This document shows, one piece after another, positions 1-8,455 of a DNA stretch of 64,000 nucleotides (position 1 is its first letter; the number at the start of each line of letters is the position of its first letter). Origin of the DNA: DATMER01 sp034667225 (GTDB taxonomy: Bacteria > Acidobacteriota > Thermoanaerobaculia > Multivoradales > UBA5704); the NCBI GenBank assembly GCA_034667225.1, contig JAXDKG010000063.1:62001-126000 (forward strand), in the 5' to 3' direction. The translations under genes and the position numbers were made by a program. The notes below the pieces were generated by a model, which saw nothing but the letters and a program-made list of their open reading frames with translations, searched no databases and was not told the origin of the DNA.

Positions 1-2
1 TC

Positions 3-65
3 GACGCGGCGGTCTACGCCTTGGTGACCGGGCTCGTGTTCCGCTTCTTTTGGCCGGCCGCCTGA
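3..65 (+). CDS. C-terminal end of a truncated gene
   Basis: An open frame enters from the left edge and stops at TGA 63-65. The 20 visible residues end in ALVTGLVFRFFWPAA, which is hydrophobic and aromatic like the last membrane helix of an integral membrane protein. Nothing more can be said about function. The next gene starts about 180 bases later, so this is probably a separate transcription unit. Confidence 0.5.
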   Translation, partial: DAAVYALVTGLVFRFFWPAA

Positions 66-242
66 TGCGGATGCGAGCTTGTTCTTGAAGTTGTACATTT
101 CTCTCTGAAACATAATCCGGATCCGCGCCGCCATAGTGAGAGAGGTGGGGAGGCGGGGCGTCCGCGCAGGGAAAACCAAGCCGAGCTCCGTCTTCCTGAG
201 AGAAGGATGACGCACGGGGTACATCCCCAGGAGGAACTCGCT

Positions 243-1763
243 ATGGACCCTTGCAAGTACGACGACGACTACCAGTGCCGGCCGCTCACGGACCCTTACG
301 GGCCTTGGCCACCCCCTTCGCTGGACAACGACCCGCTGCACAACCCGCCTCCCCCGGCCGAATACTGTCTGCGGGGGCCGCAGGTCGAGCCCGCCGCGAG
401 CTACTGGCTGCTCTGTCCTGCGCCCTGCGCCGTTCCCATCCAGCAGATCACCGAGATCACCGACAATCCAGATAGTGAGTGTTACTTCCCCCCATACCCT
501 GACGAGAACGTGACGAAGGGGGAGGTCGCCGAGCTCAAGGACCTTGCCTGCCTGCGGGATGAGCCGGAGGCGCTCTTCAGCGATCGCAAGGGACGGGAGA
601 GGAAGGGGCTCAGCCTGTTCCTCCGGCTGCGTCCGCAACCGTTGGGGGCCGTGATCAATACGCTGCGGCGGGGCGATTCGCTCCTCATCAACGGCGGGCC
701 GGAGCTGCGGCGGGCCGCGATCGACGTCTGCGCTCAGCCGCGGCCTGACATGGGGCCGATCCCTTGTGCCACGGACTGCGTCGATGACTTCTACCCGGTG
801 GTCCGGACTGGCCGTGAGCTGGCCCGCTATTTCGAAAGCGAGACGCCGGGGCTGGCGCACCGCCTGGCCTTGAACTATCTGCTGCGCCAGTCGAACTACT
901 CGCCGCCGTACCAGGCTTTCATCTGGGCGGCCCTGGACGTGGCGATCTACAGCGCGCTCGGTGCGGCCTGGTACTACAAGTGGATCGCCGATGCGAACTG
1001 CGAGCTTTACCGTCCCTGCAAGCCGATGAGCCAGTACAAGCGGGAGAGGACCTCGCGGCGGCCGCGGCCTTACGAGGTCGATTATGAGGTGGATGTCCTC
1101 TTCAACCGCGCCGTCAACTGCACGGGCTCGGGAGATGGCGAGCGCCGCCTGTTGCCTGATCCGTCCCCGGGCACGCCGCGGCACCCCTCTTATCCGTCCG
1201 GCCACAGCACTTATTCCGGGGCCGCCAGCGAGATCCTGTCCTACTTCTTCCCCGACTACTCGGGAGAATTCACCAAGCTGGCCGACAACACCGGCTTGGC
1301 GCGGCTGTGGGCAGGCATTCACTACCGTTCCGATCACATCGAGGGGATGAAGCTCGGCCGGTGCGTGGCTCGATTGGTCATCCGGCAGATCGAGGATTCA
1401 TGCATCGTCCGGCCCGACCCTTGCGAAAGCGCGGCCTCTTCCGTCGCCGACTGCAAGAAGGGTCCGCCTTCCAGGGAACGCTTGTGCAAGTGTGCCCAGG
1501 AGTTCTGCGAGTGCTGCCATGGAGGGCACGACCATATGACCGCCGCGGCTCAGGAGGGATCTGCCGAAGACAGCGGCGGCAGCGGCTCCTCGTCCGCGGA
1601 CGTTAGCGAGCAGGCGCGCGGCCCCCAGGAGGGCGCCGGCGTCGCCGGCTCGAGCGCCGAGCAGCGGGAGCAGGCCCAGGGTCCTCAGGAGGGCGCGGGC
1701 AGCCCGGGCTCGTCCGGACGAGCCAAGGAGCAGGCCCAGGGTCCTCAGGAAGGGGCCAAATAG
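243..1763 (+). CDS. Vanadium-dependent haloperoxidase / PAP2-like protein
   Basis: About 506 aa. The C-terminal half carries the two signature stretches of the vanadium haloperoxidase/PAP2 fold: PSYPSGHSTYSGA (about residues 315-327, with the Ser-Gly-His of the metal pocket) and ARLWAGIHYRSDHIEG (about 352-367, with the distal Arg and His). Enzymes with this fold either oxidise halides with peroxide on a bound vanadate or hydrolyse phosphomonoesters; the length and Cys-rich insertions look more like the haloperoxidase group. The ATG at 243 is preferred because GAGGAA lies six bases upstream; an upstream ATG at 207 has no good site. No signal peptide is evident. The last 60 residues are low-complexity with three copies of an EQAQGPQEGA-type motif and are probably disordered. 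Whether it uses vanadate cannot be decided from sequence alone. Confidence 0.75.
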   Translation: MDPCKYDDDYQCRPLTDPYGPWPPPSLDNDPLHNPPPPAEYCLRGPQVEPAASYWLLCPAPCAVPIQQITEITDNPDSECYFPPYPDENVTKGEVAELKDLACLRDEPEALFSDRKGRERKGLSLFLRLRPQPLGAVINTLRRGDSLLINGGPELRRAAIDVCAQPRPDMGPIPCATDCVDDFYPVVRTGRELARYFESETPGLAHRLALNYLLRQSNYSPPYQAFIWAALDVAIYSALGAAWYYKWIADANCELYRPCKPMSQYKRERTSRRPRPYEVDYEVDVLFNRAVNCTGSGDGERRLLPDPSPGTPRHPSYPSGHSTYSGAASEILSYFFPDYSGEFTKLADNTGLARLWAGIHYRSDHIEGMKLGRCVARLVIRQIEDSCIVRPDPCESAASSVADCKKGPPSRERLCKCAQEFCECCHGGHDHMTAAAQEGSAEDSGGSGSSSADVSEQARGPQEGAGVAGSSAEQREQAQGPQEGAGSPGSSGRAKEQAQGPQEGAK

Positions 1764-1807
1764 AAGTAGTGAGAGGTTCTGCGAGGTGGTAGATTGGTGT
1801 CAGCCCG

Positions 1808-2632
1808 ATGCGACGCCAATCTCGCCACCTCGCCGTCCTCGCGTTTTTGCTCTCGGCCCAGGCTGCGAGCGCCCAGCCCACGCTCACCAAACTGATTGAA
1901 GCGGTGCGCGAGAAGGCGAAGGCTCTCGAAAGCACGTCAGGCATGCAGCTCGGTTTCAAGACGTTTACTGTCACGAACAAGCTGAAGCCCGATCAGGTGA
2001 GCCAGTCTGACTTCGCTGTCGTGCGGCTGCTTTTCGAAAGCACGCGCGATGCAGGGCTGTGGAACCTCCACTGGAGGATCACGGACCTGGAGCCGAACTC
2101 CGACAATGTCTGGAAACAGTGGGGGAGCGTTCGAAACACGGCGGCCTGGGCTCCGACGGCGATCGCCGAGTGCGACGAGCTTTCGGCGCTGTTCGCTTTT
2201 CTTGCCCGGCGCGCGGGAGTCCGAGGAGTCGGGCTCTTCTGGCCTTATTCGAATCACACGGTGGCGGTGTGGACCGTGCAGCCCAAGGTCCGGGTGGTGG
2301 TGCCCACGACGCAGATCTTCCTGGAGGAGGGCGACCTTTTCGGCACGCGCAGGTTCGACCCGTGGACGCAGAAGAACATCTACGAGTACACGCGGCGCGA
2401 CGCTCCGGATAACCTTGTCATCCCGGCACCTTTATTCGATTTTTTACTGTTGCAGATGGACAAGTACGGCGGAGCGAGCGACTCCACCCTGCAGCGGCTG
2501 CGCTATCTGCGGGATGCCGTGTTCCGCAAGCAGCTCACCCGCGCGCAGGCCGTGGCGGCTGCGCTCGCGATCCTCCCCGGCTCGCCCGAAGACGGGGCCG
2601 CGCTCCGGCATTTCGCAAGGGACATGAAATGA
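1808..2632 (+). CDS. Secreted transglutaminase-like protein
   Basis: 274 aa with an N-terminal signal peptide (RHLAVLAFLLSAQAASA). The central stretch ECDELSALFAFLARRAGV followed by SNHTVAVW resembles the Cys-helix and His strand of transglutaminase-like cysteine proteases, so a papain-like catalytic core is inferred; the third catalytic acid is not obvious. It ends in the ATGA that starts the following YjbR gene, so the two are translationally coupled. Function is unknown; a periplasmic amidase, peptidase or inactive binding domain are all possible. Confidence 0.55.
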   Translation: MRRQSRHLAVLAFLLSAQAASAQPTLTKLIEAVREKAKALESTSGMQLGFKTFTVTNKLKPDQVSQSDFAVVRLLFESTRDAGLWNLHWRITDLEPNSDNVWKQWGSVRNTAAWAPTAIAECDELSALFAFLARRAGVRGVGLFWPYSNHTVAVWTVQPKVRVVVPTTQIFLEEGDLFGTRRFDPWTQKNIYEYTRRDAPDNLVIPAPLFDFLLLQMDKYGGASDSTLQRLRYLRDAVFRKQLTRAQAVAAALAILPGSPEDGAALRHFARDMK

Positions 2633-2985
2633 GCCAGCAGAGCGTTGATCGGGTTCTGAAGCACTGCCGAAGCCTGCCCGGTGTGACGGAGGACGTGAAG
2701 TGGGGCAAGGACCTCGTCTTTTCCGTGGGTGGAAAGATGTTCGCGGTCTTCGGCCTGCCGGAGCACGAGCCGGTCGGCTTCAAGGTCGATCCCGCTCTGT
2801 TCGGAATCATCACGCAGAAGGAAGGCATCCGGCCGGCGCCATACATGGCGCATCACTCCTGGGTCAACGTCGCCTCTCTGGGCGTGCTGCCAGTCGAGGA
2901 GCTGATCTCGCTGATCAGCCAGTCCTACGAACTGGTCGCCGAAAAGCTCTCGAAGAAGCTGCGGGCTCAGCTCGGGTTACTCTGA
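2629..2985 (+). CDS. MmcQ/YjbR family protein
   Basis: 118 aa, the usual size for the family. Diagnostic features are the N-terminal LPGVTEDVKWGKDLVFSVGGKMFAVF, the central VGFKVDP strand and the late HHSWVNV motif. The fold is CyaY-like and has been called DNA-binding, but its biochemical role is not established. The start overlaps the stop of the preceding gene by four bases, and seven bases separate its stop from archease, so it probably belongs to the same transcript as archease and rtcB. Confidence 0.85.
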   Translation: MSQQSVDRVLKHCRSLPGVTEDVKWGKDLVFSVGGKMFAVFGLPEHEPVGFKVDPALFGIITQKEGIRPAPYMAHHSWVNVASLGVLPVEELISLISQSYELVAEKLSKKLRAQLGLL

Positions 2986-2992
2986 GCCGGCG

Positions 2993-3403
2993 ATGACACC
3001 CTCCCACCGCTTTGTCGATCACACCTCCGAGATCGGGCTCCAGGTCCAGGCCGCGAGCTTCGGCGAGCTTCTGGCCGAGGCAGCCCGGGGGTTGGCAAGG
3101 CTCATGCTTCGTGAAGTCCCCGCGGAAGCGGAAGGGGAGACCCGCGATTTCGAGGTCTCGGCCCACGACCGCGAGTCCCTGCTCGTGGACTGGCTCAACG
3201 AGATCCTCTTCGTCGCCGAGACGGGGCTCTGGATTCCCTTGGAGATCGAGGTGCTGGAGGCCTCCGACACCCGGATCCGGGCGCGGGCGCGCGGCGTGAC
3301 CGTCGAGCTCTCCCCTTCGATGGTCAAGGCCGCGACCTTCCACGGGCTGGAGGTGGTGGAGACGGCGGACGGTCTGTCCGCGGAGGTGATCCTGGACGTA
3401 TGA
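2993..3403 (+). CDS. Archease, activator of RtcB RNA ligase
   Basis: 136 aa, matching the archease family. Conserved features are the N-terminal FVDHTSEIG with the metal-binding Asp, ESLLVDWLNEILF in the middle and the C-terminal VKAATFHGLEV. Archease speeds guanylylation of the RtcB histidine and allows multiple turnover. It is immediately followed by rtcB with a four-base ATGA overlap, the classical pairing, which makes the assignment very secure. Confidence 0.93.
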   Translation: MTPSHRFVDHTSEIGLQVQAASFGELLAEAARGLARLMLREVPAEAEGETRDFEVSAHDRESLLVDWLNEILFVAETGLWIPLEIEVLEASDTRIRARARGVTVELSPSMVKAATFHGLEVVETADGLSAEVILDV

Positions 3404-4839
3404 AGAGTGTGACCAAGTATCCGTGGGAGCGGATCAACCCCTGGCTGGTCGAGATCCCGGCCTCGGCGCGGGAGGACATGCTCGTCCCGGCCCGGATCTA
3501 CGTGGACGACGTGCTCTGGGAGCGTGCCATCGGCGACCGCACGCTGGATCAGCTCGTGAACGTGGCCACCATGCCCGGCATTACTGGATTCGCCTATGCC
3601 ATGCCCGATGCCCACGAGGGCTACGGCTTCCCGGTGGGCGGCGTGGCCGCGTTCCGCGCCGAGGACGGTGTGATCTCGCCGGGCGGCGTGGGCTATGACA
3701 TCAACTGCGGTGTCAGGCTGCTGGCCTCGGATATCAATTTCGGCGAGGTGCGTCACCACCTGGAGCCGCTGATGACCGATCTCGCGCGGGCGGTCCCCTC
3801 GGGAGCAGGCAAGGGCGGCCGGCTGAAGTTCGGAGGCGAGGACATGAACCGCGTCCTCGGCGAGGGCTGCCGCTATCTCGCGGAGATCGGCATGGCGCTT
3901 CCCGAAGACTTGGAGAGGACGGAGGCCGAGGGCTCCTTCCAGCGTGCCGATCCCGGGAAGGTCTCGGACAAGGCACGGGACCGGGGCAGGGGGCAGCTCG
4001 GCACGATCGGCTCGGGCAATCACTTCCTGGAGATCCAGAGGGTGGAGCGGGTCTTCGACGCGGCGGCGGCCGAGGCCCTGGGCCTGTACAAGGGGCAGAT
4101 CGTCATCCTGATCCACACGGGGTCCCGCGGCCTGGGCCATCAGGTGTGCACGGACTACGTCCGCGCCATGGACGAGGTCATGGCCCGCCACGGCATCAAG
4201 CTGCCGGACCGGGAGCTGGCCTGCGCGCCGTTCCAATCGAAGGAGGGGCAGGCCTACTTCGGCGCCATGTGCGCCGCGGCCAACTACGCCTTCGCGAACC
4301 GCCAGGCCATCACCCACGCGACCCGTGAGGTGTTCAAGGAAACCTTCGGGGACGAGGGCGGGCTCCGCCTGGTCTACGACGTGGCGCACAACATGGCCAA
4401 GCTCGAAGATCACGGCGATGGCGGGCAGATCGTGGTCCATCGCAAGGGCGCGACCCGCGCCTTCGGACCCACGAACCCGGAGACTCCGGTCGCCTATCGC
4501 GACTTCGGGCAGCCTGTGCTGATCCCCGGCAGCATGGGCACGGCCTCCTACGTGCTGGTGGGAACGGACGACGCTCTGCAGCGCTCCTTCGGCAGCACCT
4601 GCCACGGCGCCGGCCGTGCCATGAGCCGCACCGCGGCCAAGAAGGTCAAGCACGGCAGCGAGGTGCGCAAGGAGCTCGAGGAGCAGGGCATCGTGGTGCG
4701 CTGCGCCGGCCTGGGAGAGCTGGCCGAAGAGGCCCCCCATGCCTACAAGGATGTCGATCGGGTGGTGGACGTGGTCCACAACGCTGGCCTCGCCCGCAAG
4801 GTGGCGAGGCTGGTGCCGCTGGGTGTGATCAAGGGGTGA
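3400..4839 (+). CDS. rtcB: RNA-splicing ligase RtcB
   Basis: 479 aa. RtcB joins RNA 2',3'-cyclic-phosphate or 3'-phosphate ends to 5'-OH ends using GTP and Mn2+. The active site is complete: Cys103 in GYDINCGVR, His in GSGNHFLEIQ (about 207), His in IHTGSRGLGHQ (about 240-248), His in VYDVAHNMAK, and the guanylylated His402 in GSTCHGAGRAMSR. It lies directly behind archease. In bacteria the pair is linked to repair of tRNA and rRNA breaks; no RtcR or RNA-cyclase gene is visible here, so regulation is unknown. Paired hairpin repeats begin 20 bases after its stop. Confidence 0.96.
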   Translation: MKSVTKYPWERINPWLVEIPASAREDMLVPARIYVDDVLWERAIGDRTLDQLVNVATMPGITGFAYAMPDAHEGYGFPVGGVAAFRAEDGVISPGGVGYDINCGVRLLASDINFGEVRHHLEPLMTDLARAVPSGAGKGGRLKFGGEDMNRVLGEGCRYLAEIGMALPEDLERTEAEGSFQRADPGKVSDKARDRGRGQLGTIGSGNHFLEIQRVERVFDAAAAEALGLYKGQIVILIHTGSRGLGHQVCTDYVRAMDEVMARHGIKLPDRELACAPFQSKEGQAYFGAMCAAANYAFANRQAITHATREVFKETFGDEGGLRLVYDVAHNMAKLEDHGDGGQIVVHRKGATRAFGPTNPETPVAYRDFGQPVLIPGSMGTASYVLVGTDDALQRSFGSTCHGAGRAMSRTAAKKVKHGSEVRKELEEQGIVVRCAGLGELAEEAPHAYKDVDRVVDVVHNAGLARKVARLVPLGVIKG

Positions 4840-4858
4840 CTCCACCAGCCCCGGGAGG

Positions 4859-4962
4859 GGCTGTACTTTTCTAGCCTGGGGTTTCAACCCCAGGCGCTGG
4901 TGGCGACGCTGTAGCGGGCCCGCCTGGGGTTGAAACCCCAGGCTAGAAGGGTTCCGCCCTTC
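4859..4962. repeat. Paired palindromic dispersed element, copy A
   Basis: Two near-identical palindromes face each other: arms GCCTGGGGTT / AACCCCAGGC at 4874-4895 and again at 4922-4943, each with a two-base centre. They are bordered by GGCTGTACTTTTCTA on the left and AGAAGGGTTCCGCCC on the right. The same palindromes and both border sequences recur in inside-out order at 59134-59242. The layout is that of REP/BIME elements. It sits between rtcB and the acyl-AMP ligase gene and could also serve as a transcription barrier. Confidence 0.85.
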
Positions 4963-5007
4963 CCAGGGCGGCTCCACCGCCCCGTCGGTCGGGGTATGCT
5001 CCCCCCA

Positions 5008-7773
5008 ATGGCAACCCAGGCCTCAACCGGGACCGCCGAGGAGACCCTGGGCCTGGTCCGCACGCTCGCGCGGGAGCTGCATCCCGGGCGGCGGGGTCTT
5101 GATGGGACCACCCTCGATTCCTCCCTTGAGAAAGACTTCGGGCTCGACAGCCTAGCCCGTGCCGAGTTGCTCCTCCGGTTGGAGCGCTCCTTCGGCGTTC
5201 GCCTCTCGGAATCGCTGCTGACCTCGGCGGAAACTCCTCGGGACCTTCTCCGCGCCCTGCTCGCCGGCCCTTCCGGCATCGTGGGCCTCTCTTCAGCCGT
5301 TCTTGATGAGCCTTCCGCTCCGGCCGAGCCCGCTCCCGAGCGCACGCGGACGCTTCTGGAGGTGCTCGACTGGCACGTCCAGCGCCATCCGGAACGGCGG
5401 CACATCCTTTACTACCCCGGGGATGGCGAGCCCGAGGAGCTGAGCTTCGGCGAGCTGGCGCGGCGCGCCGGGGCCGTTGCCGCGGGTCTGAAGAACCTGG
5501 GCGTCGGCTCCGGGCAGGCCGTGGGTCTCATGCTGCCCACCTCGCTCGATTACTTCGCCGCCTTCTTCGGCACGCAGCTCGCGAGTGCCATCCCGGTCCC
5601 CCTCTATCCGCCGGCCCGTTTGAGCCAGATCGAAGACCATCTCCGCCGCCAGGCGGGCATCCTGGAGACCTCGCAGGCCAGCGTGCTCGTCACTTTCCCG
5701 GAGGTCCTGCCTCTGGCCCGGCTGCTGCGCGCCCAGCTCCCGGGGCTGAAGAGGGTGGTGACCGTCTCCGAGGTTTCGGCTCCGGGCGAAGTTTTGGCCG
5801 CCGTCCGGGAGGAGGACATCGCCTTCCTTCAGTTCACCTCCGGCAGCACCGGCAATCCCAAGGGGGTGACGCTCACCCACGGGAACCTGCTCGCCAACCT
5901 GCGGTCGATCGGCAAGGCGGTCGATATCGGCGGGGAGGACGTGGTGGTGAGCTGGCTGCCGCTCTACCATGACATGGGCCTCATCGGCTCGTGGATGGGG
6001 AGCCTCTACTTCGGGATGCCGCTCGTCCTGATGTCGCCGCTGAGCTTCCTCGCCCGGCCGTCGCGCTGGCTCTGGGCGATCCACCGCCATCGTGGGACGC
6101 TGTCGCCGGCCCCCAACTTCGCCTATGAGCTGTGCGTGGGCAAGGTCGAGGACGCCGAGATCGACGGCCTCGATCTCTCCTCCTGGCGCTACGCCCTCAA
6201 CGGCGCGGAGCCGGTGAGCCCCGAGGCCATGCGCCGCTTCACCGAGCGCTACACACGCTACGGCTTCAATCCAAAAGCCATGGCGCCGGTCTACGGCCTC
6301 GCCGAGTGCTCTCTGGCCGTGGCCTTCACGCCGGTGGGACGGGGGCCGGTCCTCGATACCGTGGACCGCGAGACCTTTCAGAAGACAGGGGAGGCCGTGC
6401 CGCTCGCCGAAGGGCTGGAGGGGCTGCGCTTCGTCTCCTGCGGCTTCCCGGTGCCGGACCACGAGATCCGGATCGTGGATGGGGCCGGCAAGGAGATGGG
6501 CGAGCGCCGGGAGGGGCGGCTGGAGCTTCGGGGACCGTCGGCCACCAGCGGCTACTACCGCAACCCCGAGGCCACGAAGAAACTGATCCGCAACGGCTGG
6601 CTCGACTCGGGCGACCGCGCCTACATCGCTGGCGGCGAGGTCTACATCACGGGCCGCGTCAAGGACATCATCATCCGCGCCGGCCGGAACCTCTACCCGC
6701 ACGAGTTGGAGGAAGCGGTGGGGGAGATCTCCGGCATCCGCAAGGGGTGCGTGGCCGTGTTCGGCTCCCCTGATCCTCAATCGGGGACCGAGCGGGTGGT
6801 GGTCCTGGCCGAGACTCGTGAAGGAAGAGAATTGGAGCTCGACCGGCTGCGGCAGGAAATTCAGAACGTGGCGGTCGCGCTCCTCGGCACCCCCGCGGAC
6901 GACGTCGTCCTCGCGCCTCCCCAGACCGTCCCCAAAACCTCCAGCGGCAAGATCCGAAGGGCGGCGAGCCGGGATCTCTACGAGCGCGGGCAGCTCGCCC
7001 AGGGCCGCACGGCCGTCTGGCTGCAGCTCGTCCACCTCGCCGCATCGGGAGCCCGGTCGCGGCTGGGAGACCTCCTCTATGCCGGCTGGTTCTGGCTCGT
7101 CTTCGCCCTGGCCACGCCCCCGGTCTGGATCGCCCTGGCGATCACTCCGGGGCTTCCGCTACGCCGGCGGTTCGCCCGCTTCGTGGCACGATCACTGGCC
7201 GCTCTGACCGGGACACCGATCAAGGCCGAGGGGCTGGAAAACCTGGCCGGGCCGGGTCCGCGGATCGTGGCGGCCAACCATTCCAGCTACCTGGATTCGT
7301 TCCTGCTCACCGCTCTCCTCCCGCCGGATCTGGGCTACGTAATCAAGCGGGAGCTGAGCAGGACGGTGTTCTCCCGCCTTCCGCTGGAGCGCTTGGGGGC
7401 GGTCTTCGTCGAGCGATTCGACGCCGGCCAGGGCGCGGAGGAGACGCGCAAGGTGGCCGAGGCCGTGCGCTCCGGCGAGTCGCTCGTCATCTTCCCGGAG
7501 GGGACCTTCACCCGCATCCCCGGGCTCCGGCCCTTCCGCATGGGCACCTTCGTGGTGGCCGCCCAGACCGGCGCGCCTGTGGTTCCCGTGGCGATCCGCG
7601 GCGCCCGCTCGAAATTGCGCGGGAGCGAATGGTTTCCGCGCACTGGCGGTGTGGAGCTGTCCGTCCTTCCGCCGGTTTATCCCGACGGCGACGACTGGGC
7701 CGCGGCCGTCCGGCTGCGGGATGCCGTGCGCGGGCAGGTGCTCGCGGCCTGCGGCGAGCCCGACCTCTCCTGA
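5008..7773 (+). CDS. ACP - fatty acyl-AMP ligase - PlsC acyltransferase fusion
   Basis: About 921 aa in three modules. Residues 1-80 are an acyl carrier domain with the phosphopantetheine serine at Ser48 (DFGLDSLARAE). Residues about 90-640 are an adenylate-forming enzyme of the FAAL type: P-loop FTSGSTGNPKGVTLTHGN near 276, SWLPLYHDMGLIG, YGLAECSL, then RVKDIIIRAGRNLYP and the late PKTSSGKIRR. After a hydrophobic stretch (about 690-720), residues 740-900 form a PlsC-type acyltransferase with NHSSYLD (about 757) and FPEGTF (about 830). The order suggests a fatty acid is activated as acyl-AMP, loaded on the attached carrier, and moved to a lysophospholipid or glycerol-type acceptor at the membrane; this is inference. 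The ATG at 5008 is chosen because upstream codons lie in the repeat element; TATGCT ends seven bases before it and there is no ribosome site, so the mRNA may be leaderless. Confidence 0.9.
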   Translation: MATQASTGTAEETLGLVRTLARELHPGRRGLDGTTLDSSLEKDFGLDSLARAELLLRLERSFGVRLSESLLTSAETPRDLLRALLAGPSGIVGLSSAVLDEPSAPAEPAPERTRTLLEVLDWHVQRHPERRHILYYPGDGEPEELSFGELARRAGAVAAGLKNLGVGSGQAVGLMLPTSLDYFAAFFGTQLASAIPVPLYPPARLSQIEDHLRRQAGILETSQASVLVTFPEVLPLARLLRAQLPGLKRVVTVSEVSAPGEVLAAVREEDIAFLQFTSGSTGNPKGVTLTHGNLLANLRSIGKAVDIGGEDVVVSWLPLYHDMGLIGSWMGSLYFGMPLVLMSPLSFLARPSRWLWAIHRHRGTLSPAPNFAYELCVGKVEDAEIDGLDLSSWRYALNGAEPVSPEAMRRFTERYTRYGFNPKAMAPVYGLAECSLAVAFTPVGRGPVLDTVDRETFQKTGEAVPLAEGLEGLRFVSCGFPVPDHEIRIVDGAGKEMGERREGRLELRGPSATSGYYRNPEATKKLIRNGWLDSGDRAYIAGGEVYITGRVKDIIIRAGRNLYPHELEEAVGEISGIRKGCVAVFGSPDPQSGTERVVVLAETREGRELELDRLRQEIQNVAVALLGTPADDVVLAPPQTVPKTSSGKIRRAASRDLYERGQLAQGRTAVWLQLVHLAASGARSRLGDLLYAGWFWLVFALATPPVWIALAITPGLPLRRRFARFVARSLAALTGTPIKAEGLENLAGPGPRIVAANHSSYLDSFLLTALLPPDLGYVIKRELSRTVFSRLPLERLGAVFVERFDAGQGAEETRKVAEAVRSGESLVIFPEGTFTRIPGLRPFRMGTFVVAAQTGAPVVPVAIRGARSKLRGSEWFPRTGGVELSVLPPVYPDGDDWAAAVRLRDAVRGQVLAACGEPDLS

Positions 7774-7808
7774 GTTATACTGGTTCTGCAGTCCCGAGAG
7801 GTTTTCTC

Positions 7809-8387
7809 ATGTATGACCAGAAGTGTGTTGCACTGCGGGTGTGGATGAGGTGTTTCTTCGCGTTCGTCGCCATTCTGGCGGCCGCAGGCGCCGCGCAGGC
7901 CCAGGCAGGCTCTCGCGCCACCTGGACCTTCAGCACGGACGGCGCCAACAACCTGGTGATCCAGGACCTCGAGGCTTTCACGACGGCCACGGGCCGGGTC
8001 GGGGATGCGCTCTGCCTGCAGTATTACCCCTCCTGCCCCTCCGGTTCCGATCGCAGAGCGAATGACTTGCGGCTCGCCCGTCCCCGTTATGTGCTCCGGG
8101 GTACTGGCGCCAATGGCGGCGGCAAGGGCTCCGAGTGGCGTGTCGAGCCCGGTCAGCCGACGGTGCGCGACACGGGCGCGATCCTGCCGTTCCTGGTAGG
8201 CGGCGTGGAGCAGGGTATGGTCCAGATCGTCAGCACACCGGGGCCTTGGGCGATCGAGTTGCAGAGGATTCCCGCCGCCGAGCTGCGGGTTGGAGACGGC
8301 AAGCGCTGGAACGTCTTCCTGCGCTGGTCGGAGGCGCCCCCGGACACGAGCGCCGCTGCCTGCTGGATCGAAGTCGGCTGTCCCTGA
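7809..8387 (+). CDS. Small secreted protein of unknown function
   Basis: 192 aa starting at ATG 7809, with GAGAGG about nine bases upstream. The N-terminus is a signal peptide (FFAFVAILAAAGAAQAQAG). The mature part contains WTFSTDGANNLVIQDLEAF, two Cys in LCLQYYPSCPSGS and two near the C-terminus (ACWIEVGCP), suggesting disulphides in an exported beta-rich domain. I do not recognise the family. It stands alone between the acyl-AMP ligase gene and a 21-bp repeat array; TATACT at 7776-7781 is a possible -10 box. Confidence 0.6.
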   Translation: MYDQKCVALRVWMRCFFAFVAILAAAGAAQAQAGSRATWTFSTDGANNLVIQDLEAFTTATGRVGDALCLQYYPSCPSGSDRRANDLRLARPRYVLRGTGANGGGKGSEWRVEPGQPTVRDTGAILPFLVGGVEQGMVQIVSTPGPWAIELQRIPAAELRVGDGKRWNVFLRWSEAPPDTSAAACWIEVGCP

Positions 8388-8455
8388 GTCCCCTGTCACG
8401 GTCGCCTACAGAGGTTCGAACGGTCGGTGCCGAGGGACGGATGGCTCGGATCCCG

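Noticed and set aside
4930..5007. 26-residue N-terminal extension of the acyl-AMP ligase fusion
   Set aside because: These codons lie in the palindromic element and precede the natural start of the carrier domain.
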